Shown here: positions 40,496 to 46,392 of the stretch, in pieces
How the letters are laid out: each line of letters begins with the position of its first letter
How positions within the stretch are numbered: the first letter of the stretch is position 1
NCBI GenBank assembly: GCA_049511415.1
Contig: JBEKYC010000058.1
Location: 1-46,392, forward strand
Direction: 5' to 3'
DNA: 46,392 bases
Source of the DNA: Bog-159 sp049511415
GTDB taxonomy: Bacteria > Acidobacteriota > Terriglobia > Bryobacterales > Bryobacteraceae
Program-made: the position numbers and the translations under genes
The notes under the pieces: model-generated
What the model saw: the letters and a program-made list of their open reading frames with translations, nothing else
Told to the model about the DNA's origin: nothing
The model's database searches: none

Positions 40496-40773
40496 CCATT
40501 CGCCCGACGAATCCCCGCGGCCGCCGTGCTATAGTCATGGCAGACAAACAGGCTTTTTCGCCCTCGTCCGCCCTTTGACAACCCGCCCTCAAAACCATGC
40601 ACAACATGCACATTTTTGCACAATCAAAAATCGCGCCTCGATCTGCGCCAAGCCCCCGCGATCAATTTATAAGCCAAATAGAAACAATTACTTAGCGCAC
40701 CGGCCACCACCCAAATGGCTCTGCTTTTTCCGTTGTGCAATCGCCCCTACCTTTTCTTGCCCAGCACACCCCC
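40496..40773. repeat. 279-bp tandem repeat, unit B
   Basis: Begins CCATTCGCCCGACGAATCCC and contains GTGCTATAGTCATGG, TTTGACAA (40574-40581), the TGCA boxes at 40598/40607/40617 and CCCAAATGGCTCTG. Its last about 27 bp encode the real C-terminus of the AsmA protein (GVLGKKR-stop). Confidence 0.85.
40597..40622 (+). repeat. TGCA triple-box array, copy 4
   Basis: Identical in the box region to copy 3. Boxes start at 40598, 40607 and 40617. It is the unit-B counterpart, preceded 23 bp upstream by TTGACAA. Confidence 0.75.
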
Positions 40774-42348
40774 CAATAGCCCGCTGGCCGCCTTCCCGAC
40801 CGTCTTCTTTTCCAGGCTTTGCACCTTTTCCGATGCGAACGCCTTCATGTCCGGCCGGAACTCCGGATTCGCGGCCGTCCCCTGGATCAGGAACGGCACC
40901 CCCGAGCCGCCTTTCACCCCGATCAGCGCCAAGGCCGCGCCGCCCGTTTTCAACGTCGCGTGCATCTTAAAATCCAACGCCTGGCTTGGGCTGACCGACC
41001 CGCCGCCTTCCAACTCCCCGAGCGCCGGCGCAACCAGCTTAATATCCTGGATCGTTGATCCATCCGGCGCATTGTGTACCGTAGCCGTGAAGGTCTCGAT
41101 CTCCGTGTTCGGACCGGTCTTGATGCCGGCCAGCTTCTCGATCCCGGACATCTTCGATCCCAGGTCAAACCCCGTCAGCCGGGTATTGCTCAGGCCCAGG
41201 GTCCCGTCGGTCACCAGCGCCTCCGCCGGACCCGCAAACGTCAGCTTGGTGCTGGCCGTCCCGCCTTCGAACGCCGCGCCGCTCGGTAGCACCACGCCGA
41301 ATGCCGGCAGCATCGCCGTAAGCTGCGGCACCGGCATCTCCGGTCCTGACAGATTCATGTGGACCGCGGTGGATTCGCCCTGCGCCGCATATGTGCCCGT
41401 CAAGCTCGCCGGCGCGCTGCCGATATGTATGTCGCCCCGCCGCAGCACGCCCGAACGCTTGCGCAGATCGTGTTCCACCGCGATATCAAATTCCACCGGC
41501 TCGCTCGCGGGCGTTCCGTTCTTGGTTAGCTTCAGATGTTCGGCCTTCAGCCGTCCGGTCAGCGATACGTTCGTGCCGTTCGAGGTCGCCGCGCCATCGA
41601 TGGAAACCAGCCCAGCCAGGCCCGCCGACCCATCCACACCGGCTGCGGCCAGATCAAAACCGTTCAGCTTTACAGTGACCTTGGCCGGTGTCGCCGCCGC
41701 ATCGCTCGCGTCCAGCGGACCCGCCGTGCCGTCCAGTTGTATATCCCCGCCGCCCGCCAGCTTCGCCGCCAGTTGGAACGGAAAAGCGGAGTTCGCCGAA
41801 AAGTCGCGCAGCTCTACGCTGACGTTTTCCAGCACGCGCGCCTTGGCGCCGGAGCCTTGCTGCGCGAAGGTCAGCCGCCCGTTCGTGATCTTGACCAGGC
41901 TGACGGAAAGATTCATTCCGCTGCCCACGGAAGCCGCCGGCTGGGGCGTGCCGGACGGTTTACCGCCCAGGCTCGAAAAATTCCATGCGCCGCTCGCCGA
42001 TTGAATCAGCTCGATCTGCGGCTGATCGATCACCAGTTCTGTCACATGCAGTTGCCGCGAGAAAATCAGCGGCCACAGTTCCACGCCCAGCGTCATCGAT
42101 TGCGTATGTAGAAAGGGTGAGTGGCCGTAAGCCGGATCGTCCGCCACCGAAAGATCGTCGGCCGTCACGCCGCCGGAAAGGATGGCCAGTTTCAAGTCTC
42201 CGACCTTGACTTCGCGCGCCAGCGCCTTAGTCAGTTGCGCCTCCAGCGTGGGCCGGAATTGATTCGGATTAATCAGAAAGGGCAAAGCTAAAACAACGAG
42301 TAGCAACAGAACGGCAAGTATCCCAATCACCCGTACGATACGTTTCAT
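40747..42348 (-). CDS. AsmA-family envelope protein
   Basis: This 533-residue protein has an N-terminal membrane anchor (MKRIVRVIGILAVLLLLVVLALPFLI). It is followed by the AsmA opening NPNQFRPTLEAQLTKALAREVKVGDLKLAIL and then a long, repetitive beta-rich periplasmic region. The AsmA motif DDPAYGHSPFLHTQSMTLGVELWPL is present at about 70-95. AsmA/TamB-like proteins act in envelope biogenesis, now thought to move phospholipids between membranes. The C-terminal tail is helical and basic (KVQSLEKKTVGKAASGLLGG). Its stop codon lies in tandem-repeat unit B. The promoter -10 (TAGAAT, minus 42361-42356) is 7 nt before the ATG. Confidence 0.88.
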   Translation of the reverse strand: MKRIVRVIGILAVLLLLVVLALPFLINPNQFRPTLEAQLTKALAREVKVGDLKLAILSGGVTADDLSVADDPAYGHSPFLHTQSMTLGVELWPLIFSRQLHVTELVIDQPQIELIQSASGAWNFSSLGGKPSGTPQPAASVGSGMNLSVSLVKITNGRLTFAQQGSGAKARVLENVSVELRDFSANSAFPFQLAAKLAGGGDIQLDGTAGPLDASDAAATPAKVTVKLNGFDLAAAGVDGSAGLAGLVSIDGAATSNGTNVSLTGRLKAEHLKLTKNGTPASEPVEFDIAVEHDLRKRSGVLRRGDIHIGSAPASLTGTYAAQGESTAVHMNLSGPEMPVPQLTAMLPAFGVVLPSGAAFEGGTASTKLTFAGPAEALVTDGTLGLSNTRLTGFDLGSKMSGIEKLAGIKTGPNTEIETFTATVHNAPDGSTIQDIKLVAPALGELEGGGSVSPSQALDFKMHATLKTGGAALALIGVKGGSGVPFLIQGTAANPEFRPDMKAFASEKVQSLEKKTVGKAASGLLGGVLGKKR

Positions 42349-42355
42349 TTGGTGT

Positions 42356-42361
42356 ATTCTA
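42356..42361 (-). promoter_or_regulatory. -10 box of the AsmA gene
   Basis: TAGAAT on the minus strand, 7 nt before the ATG (TAGAATACACCAAATG). No Shine-Dalgarno. It predicts a leaderless mRNA. Confidence 0.5.
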
Positions 42362-42383
42362 ACCCGAGGTGGTGTCGAAAGGC

Positions 42384-42755
42384 ATGCGTAACGGCAGTCC
42401 TCCTTCAGGCCCGTGGACCGGCTATTATCTGTATGGGCACGCAGGCCCGAAACACCAGATGAAATTGGGCCTGGTGTTCTCGCCCGACGGCAAAATCCGC
42501 GGCGAAGGCATGGACGACGTCGCTTCGTTTGTTATCGACGGCGTGTTCAACGCCGCTACCAGTGAAGCCACCTGGACCAAGGCATACATCGGCATGCACA
42601 AAGTGCGCTACTCCGGAATTTATAGTAATCGGACAATTTGTGGTGACTGGACTCTCATGGGCCGCACCGGCGGTTTTTGGATTTGGCCCGACACCATCGC
42701 GCAAACCGAAAAAGGCGTGGCGCAAACGGAACTCGAAGAACCGGTGCTCATATGA
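42384..42755 (+). CDS. Small conserved-looking beta-rich protein
   Basis: This is 123 residues from the ATG at 42384. GTG codons at 42369 and 42372 are alternative starts; none has an ideal ribosome site. The sequence GPWTGYYLYGHAGPKHQMKL continues into alternating strands ending in GDWTLMGRTGGFWIWP, suggesting a compact beta-barrel or sandwich. The repeated W, Y and G positions, and IRGEGMDDVASFVIDGVF, have the look of a conserved domain of unknown function. It lies 13 bp before the SMP-30 gene, so it is probably cotranscribed. No signal peptide is visible. Confidence 0.65.
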   Translation: MRNGSPPSGPWTGYYLYGHAGPKHQMKLGLVFSPDGKIRGEGMDDVASFVIDGVFNAATSEATWTKAYIGMHKVRYSGIYSNRTICGDWTLMGRTGGFWIWPDTIAQTEKGVAQTELEEPVLI

Positions 42756-42768
42756 GGAGCCTCAACCT

Positions 42769-43617
42769 ATGAAAATCCTGCTGACTGGTCTTGCCTTCGG
42801 CGAGTCGCCGCGCTGGCACGGCGGCCGTCTGTGGTTCGCCGACTGGGGAGCCCAAGAGATCGTTGCCGTCGATCTCGATGCCAATCGCGAAGTCATGCTC
42901 CGCGTGCGCTTTCCGTCATTTCCCATGTCCATCGATTGGCTGCCGGATGGGCGCCTGCTGGTGGTCTCGTCGCGCGAGGGGCTTCTTCTACGCCGAGATC
43001 GGTACGGGTCGCTGGCCGCGCATGCCGACCTGAGCGGCCTCGCTAAGAAGGGCGACCCGTGGAACGAGATCGTGGTGGATGGCCGGGGCAATGCCTACGT
43101 CAACAACGCGGGCTTTGACTTTCCCGGCGGCAAATTTGCCCCCGGAACGATAGCTTTGGTCACGCCCGATGGATCGGTTCGCCAGGTAGCGGATGGAATC
43201 GCATTCCCCAATGGGATGGCCGTAACGCCCGACAACTCGACTCTGATTGTCGCCGAGTCTTATGCAAAGAGACTGACCGCGTTCGACATCCTGGATGACG
43301 GCGGCCTGTCGAACCGCCGGGTTTGGGCTGATCTTTCGGGCGGCGTCCCGGACGGCATCTGCCTGGATGCCGAAGGCGCCGTCTGGTACGGAGACGTCCC
43401 CAACCAGCGTTGCGTGCGGGTTCGCGAAGGGGGCCAGGCGCTGCAGACGATTGATCTGGACCGCGGCTGCTTCGCTTGCATGCTGGGAGGCGCGGATCGC
43501 CGGACGTTATTTATGGTGGCTACCGAGTGGCATGGCCCTGAGCGCATGGCTGACGGCTCGCGGACGGGCCAGATACTCACGATTGAGGCGCCGGCGCCGG
43601 GCGTCGGCTGGCCATGA
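42769..43617 (+). CDS. SMP-30/gluconolactonase-like hydrolase
   Basis: This 282-residue six-bladed propeller enzyme starts at the ATG at 42769, with GAGGAG 9-10 nt upstream; the longer open frame is shadow. The metal ligands of the family appear as GESPRWHGGRLWFADW (Glu), DPWNEIVVDGRGNAYVNNAGF (Asn) and AVTPDNSTLIVAESYAKRL, followed by LSGGVPDGICLDAEGAVW (Asp). Such enzymes hydrolyse sugar lactones or related esters; the substrate is unknown. It is cotranscribed with the small beta-rich gene and convergent with the SDR gene 16 bp away. Confidence 0.87.
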   Translation: MKILLTGLAFGESPRWHGGRLWFADWGAQEIVAVDLDANREVMLRVRFPSFPMSIDWLPDGRLLVVSSREGLLLRRDRYGSLAAHADLSGLAKKGDPWNEIVVDGRGNAYVNNAGFDFPGGKFAPGTIALVTPDGSVRQVADGIAFPNGMAVTPDNSTLIVAESYAKRLTAFDILDDGGLSNRRVWADLSGGVPDGICLDAEGAVWYGDVPNQRCVRVREGGQALQTIDLDRGCFACMLGGADRRTLFMVATEWHGPERMADGSRTGQILTIEAPAPGVGWP

Positions 43618-43633
43618 TATTTCGGGAACTGCC

Positions 43634-44560
43634 TTACGCGGAACGAAAGTAATTGAGCGTCAGCCGCAAGCCTTCCTCCAGCTCCACGCGCGGCTCCCAT
43701 CCCAGCAGCCGTTGCGCTTTGGAGATGTCCGGCTGGCGCCGCTTCGGATCGTCCTCCGGGAGCGGACGATGCAGAATCGGCGACGAACTCCCGGTGAGCC
43801 GCCGGATCGCGACGGCGAACTCGCGTATGGTCATCTCATTGGGATTGCCGAGGTTCACCGGATACCGCTCGTCGGACTGCATCAGGCGGTAGATGCCGTC
43901 CACCAGATCGCTCACATAACAGAAGCTGCGGGTCTGCGATCCGTCGCCGAAAATGGTGAGCGGCTCGCCGCGCAAAGCTTCGCCGATGAACGCCGGCACC
44001 ACCCGGCCGTCGTCCAGTTTCATGCGCGGCCCGTAGGTATTGAATATGCGTGCGATGTTGGTGCGCACGCCGTGCGTCCGGTGATACGCCATGGTCAGCG
44101 CCTCGGCGAATCGCTTGCTCTCGTCGTAGCACGAGCGCGGCCCCACCGGATTCACGTTGCCCCAGTACCGCTCGGTTTGCGGATGCTCCAGCGGATCGCC
44201 GTAGCATTCCGAAGTCGATGTGAGCAGAAACCGTGCACCCGCGGCCCGCGCCAGCTCCAGCATGTGGCGCGTGCCCGCGCTGCCTACATCCAGCGTCTCG
44301 ATGGCGTGCTCCAGATAATCCTTGGGGCTCGCCGGCGAAGCCATGTTCAGCACCGCATGGATCTCGCCGTCTATCGCCAACCGCTGCGTAATGTCGTGGC
44401 GAATAAATTGAAAACGGGCGTGATTGTCCAGGTGCGCCACGTTGCGCGGCGAACCCGTGAGAAAGTTATCCACGGCCACCACCGTATGGCCCTCGGCCAG
44501 CAGGCGATCGCACATATGCGAACCAATGAATCCGGCGGCTCCGGCGACCAGAATGCGCAA
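43634..44560 (-). CDS. UDP-glucuronate decarboxylase-like SDR
   Basis: This 308-residue NAD-dependent sugar-nucleotide enzyme starts at the TTG at 44560 (MRILVAGAAGFIGSH), with GGAG 8 nt upstream; the upstream open frame is non-coding. It has the extended-SDR features G7-A-A-G10-F-I-G13 for NAD, a TSTSECYGDPLEHPQ segment, and the catalytic YxxxK (SCYDESKRFAE). NTYGPRMKLDDGRVVP and GDGSQTRSFCYVSDLVDGI are typical of UDP-xylose synthase (Uxs). It would decarboxylate UDP-glucuronate to UDP-xylose for polysaccharide synthesis. An epimerase role is the alternative. It is divergent from the Fe-S oxidoreductase. Confidence 0.87.
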   Translation of the reverse strand: MRILVAGAAGFIGSHMCDRLLAEGHTVVAVDNFLTGSPRNVAHLDNHARFQFIRHDITQRLAIDGEIHAVLNMASPASPKDYLEHAIETLDVGSAGTRHMLELARAAGARFLLTSTSECYGDPLEHPQTERYWGNVNPVGPRSCYDESKRFAEALTMAYHRTHGVRTNIARIFNTYGPRMKLDDGRVVPAFIGEALRGEPLTIFGDGSQTRSFCYVSDLVDGIYRLMQSDERYPVNLGNPNEMTIREFAVAIRRLTGSSSPILHRPLPEDDPKRRQPDISKAQRLLGWEPRVELEEGLRLTLNYFRSA

Positions 44561-44605
44561 GCGAGAGACTCCATTTGATAGTTGACGCGGACTTCGCGGA
44601 TAGCG

Positions 44606-44614
44606 TGCTACATT
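44606..44614 (+). promoter_or_regulatory. Extended -10 of the Fe-S oxidoreductase gene
   Basis: TGCTACATT (TGn plus TACATT) ends 12 nt before the ATG at 44627. A TTGACG at 44582-44587 is 21 bp upstream, too far for an ideal -35. The short predicted leader lacks a Shine-Dalgarno. Confidence 0.4.
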
Positions 44615-44626
44615 CAAGGTTACCGC

Positions 44627-46392
44627 ATGGTCCACCCATCCTGGCTGGAGATGGCGATCCTGGCGATCCTGCTGTGCCTCTCCGGATCGCTGTTCTGGCG
44701 CCGCTTTCGCAAACCGGTGGATGCCATCCGCCGCTCGCGCTCCAATCCCGATTTCCACCTGCAACCCATCGCGCCGCGCATCCGCCAATTCGTCTGGGAA
44801 GTGCTGCTGCAGGGCAAGGTCATTCGCGAACGTCCGCTGCCCGGCATTGCGCACGCCTTCGTTTTTTGGGGCTTCTGCGCGTTCGCGCTGATCACCCTCA
44901 ACCATCTGGCCGCCGGTTTCGGTCTGCCGTTTCTCGATCGTGGAGGCGCTTTCGGCAGAATCTACGTCGGATTCGTAGCCGTCTTCGCGGTGGCCGTGGC
45001 GGTCTCCATCGCCGGCCTGGCCATCCGCCGCTTCGTGGCCCAGCCTAAATGGCTCGGCACGGTATCGCCCGAATCCGGTATCATCGCGCTGTTCATCTTC
45101 ATCCTGATGGTCACTTACCTGGCCGGCCTGAAACTGGATGAGTCCGGCGTCGCCGCGCGCGCCAACTGGTGGCTGCACACCGCCACCTTGCTGGCCTTCC
45201 TGCCCCTAATCCCGCATACCAAGCATCTGCACCTGCTCATCAGTCCGGCGACCGTATTTCTGCGCCGCGACGGCTTCAGCCAAATTCCCCCGCTGGTAGG
45301 CGATGAAGATTTCGGCCTCGACACCGGTAAGGACATCACCAAGCTGGACGCGCTGCAAGCCTACTCCTGCGTCGAGTGCGGACGCTGCACCGAGCATTGT
45401 CCGGCTTACAACACCGGCAAGGAACTCAACCCCAAAGAGATTATCCTGGGCCTGCGGCACTATCTGAACGAAGAGGGGCCGGGAAACGAAGCGCCGCTGC
45501 TCGGTAAACACATCTCCATGGAAGCCGCCTTCCAATGCACTACTTGCGGGAGCTGCGAATTCCAATGTCCCGTCGGCATTCAGCATCTGCCCGTAATTAT
45601 CGGATTGCGGCGCGGCGCCGTGAACACCGGCAAATGGGAAGACGACTACGGCGGCAAGATGTTCCTCACCATGGAACGCAACGGCAATTCGTTGGGCTTC
45701 TCCTCCAGCGAGAGGCTGAAATTCATCGAGAAGAACGAACTGCCCCTGTACGACGGCACGCAGGAATATTGCCTGTGGTTGGGCTGCATGGGGTCCTACG
45801 ATCCGCAGGGCCGCGAAATCGTGTTGTCGCTCGTGCGCGTGCTGAAGTATCTGGGCATGACGTTCGGCGTGCTGCGCAAGGAGAAATGCACCGGCGACCC
45901 GGTGCGGCGGCTGGGTAACGATCTGCTGTTTTCGCAGATGGCCGAAGCCAACATCGAGCAGATGAAATCGGCTAAAGTGACCAAGCTGCTTTCCATTTGT
46001 CCGCATTGCGTGCGCACCATTGGCGAGGATTGGAAGGAATTCGGCGCGGATTTCCAGATCGAGCATCATAGCGAACTGCTGGCCCGCCTGCAGGCCCAAT
46101 TGCCCGCGCGGACCGAAGGCCGTGAACGCGTGGCTTTCCACGATCCGTGCTATCTCGGCCGCTATCGCAATGTGTACGACCAGCCGCGCGAAGTGATCGC
46201 CCGCTGGGGTGACGCCGCCGAGCCGGAACGTACCCGCGAACGGTCGTTCTGCTGCGGCGCGGGCGGCGGCCAGATGTTCCTGGGAGAGGAGCAGGGCACC
46301 CGCGTCAACATCGCGCGCGCCACACAACTGGCGGCCACCGGCGCAACCGTCGTGGGCACGGCCTGCCCCTTCTGCCAGACCATGTTCCGCGA
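44627..46392 (+). CDS. Etf-linked membrane Fe-S oxidoreductase, cut by right edge
   Basis: The gene is open from the ATG at 44627 to the window end (588 codons so far). The N-terminal 200 residues are membrane-embedded, with helices near 5-22, 80-105 (AHAFVFWGFCAFALITL), 120-140, 155-170 and 185-200. Conserved histidines fit heme-b binding (NarI-like). Two 4Fe-4S clusters follow (C248, C251, C254, C258 and C304, C307, C310, C314). Two CCG-type cysteine-rich domains come next. The first has a variant CTGDPVRRLGN (C421-T422); the second has CCGAGGGQMF (C542-C543) and CPFC. This architecture fits membrane oxidoreductases that pass electrons from Etf to quinone. It may serve the acyl-CoA dehydrogenase at 27.9 kb (inference). 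Confidence 0.88.
   Translation, partial: MVHPSWLEMAILAILLCLSGSLFWRRFRKPVDAIRRSRSNPDFHLQPIAPRIRQFVWEVLLQGKVIRERPLPGIAHAFVFWGFCAFALITLNHLAAGFGLPFLDRGGAFGRIYVGFVAVFAVAVAVSIAGLAIRRFVAQPKWLGTVSPESGIIALFIFILMVTYLAGLKLDESGVAARANWWLHTATLLAFLPLIPHTKHLHLLISPATVFLRRDGFSQIPPLVGDEDFGLDTGKDITKLDALQAYSCVECGRCTEHCPAYNTGKELNPKEIILGLRHYLNEEGPGNEAPLLGKHISMEAAFQCTTCGSCEFQCPVGIQHLPVIIGLRRGAVNTGKWEDDYGGKMFLTMERNGNSLGFSSSERLKFIEKNELPLYDGTQEYCLWLGCMGSYDPQGREIVLSLVRVLKYLGMTFGVLRKEKCTGDPVRRLGNDLLFSQMAEANIEQMKSAKVTKLLSICPHCVRTIGEDWKEFGADFQIEHHSELLARLQAQLPARTEGRERVAFHDPCYLGRYRNVYDQPREVIARWGDAAEPERTRERSFCCGAGGGQMFLGEEQGTRVNIARATQLAATGATVVGTACPFCQTMFR

Larger units (their letters stand above)
40184..40746. other. Gene-free stretch occupied by a tandem duplication
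   Basis: There is no credible coding region; all open frames are short and differ between the two repeat copies. The stretch consists of about 30 bp after the deacetylase stop, followed by two 279-bp direct repeats that run into the 3' end of the AsmA gene. Each copy has a TGCTAT(A/G)GTCATGG segment (extended -10-like on the plus strand), a TGCA triple box and an A/T-rich part (CAATTACTTA). Confidence 0.75.

Noticed and set aside
40209..40623. Small open frames in the tandem repeat, including peptides starting MHNMHIFAQS and MADKQAFSP
   Set aside because: Reading frames are not maintained between units A and B beyond a few codons, so peptides from the TGCA boxes are a by-product of the DNA repeat.
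43295..44578. 427-codon plus-strand open frame
   Set aside because: It is frame-shifted against the SMP-30 gene and then antisense to the SDR gene. Both real genes have full family motifs.

Overview
The window is high-GC, gene-dense bacterial chromosome. Lineage (inference from gene content): an acidobacterium of the Solibacter/Bryobacter type. The pointers are a PadR regulator with two orphan duplicated FtsX/MacB-like permeases (the 'ADOP' family), a giant SBBP-repeat secreted protein, a carboxypeptidase-regulatory-domain TonB receptor, a BlaI/M56-TonB pair, an HDOD protein and an Etf-linked membrane Fe-S oxidoreductase. There are no rRNA or tRNA genes, no IS element and no CRISPR array.

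Layout. 1-347: start of a TIR-domain gene running off the left edge. 348-623: intergenic repeats. 624-3129: a complete molybdate ABC transporter, modA-modB-modC. 3138-4049: a nucleoside hydrolase. 4046-8150: a SecA paralogue, a small exported protein and a Tat-type amidohydrolase. 8173-11123: a GT39-like membrane glycosyltransferase with two compensating frameshifts, and an APC permease. 11151-18595: DinB, then PadR, two ADOP permeases and a heparan-acetyltransferase-like membrane protein in one tight run. 18608-25012: the SBBP/BNR/BACON protein, a TadG-TadE-TadE cluster and a hypothetical protein. 25055-27825: a TonB receptor and a small Cys/His-rich exported protein, possibly metal-related. 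27874-30940: acyl-CoA dehydrogenase, LysR regulator and a thioredoxin-like exported protein. 30900-34483: threonine synthase, a zinc alcohol dehydrogenase and an exported amidohydrolase. 34505-36647: a BlaI/MecI repressor with an M56 sensor peptidase and an obvious operator. 36679-40183: HDOD/GAF regulator, DUF350 protein, two hypotheticals and a LmbE/PIG-L deacetylase. 40184-40746: a gene-free stretch made of a 279-bp tandem duplication. 40747-46392: AsmA protein, a small conserved protein, SMP-30 lactonase, UDP-glucuronate decarboxylase and an Etf-linked Fe-S oxidoreductase cut by the right edge.

Three genome-level patterns stand out. First, a dispersed intergenic element carries three TGCA boxes spaced 9 and 10 bp apart, with accompanying conserved modules. 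It occurs twice near the left end and twice near 40.3-40.6 kb, and in both places it sits at the 3' end of a gene. Second, REP-like hairpins supply or touch stop codons (4.04 kb, 11.66 kb). Third, many genes have a good -10 box 5-13 nt from the start codon and no Shine-Dalgarno, suggesting frequent leaderless or near-leaderless transcription.

The acyl-CoA dehydrogenase and the Fe-S oxidoreductase could belong to the same electron path (acyl-CoA to Etf to quinone), although no Etf genes are in the window.
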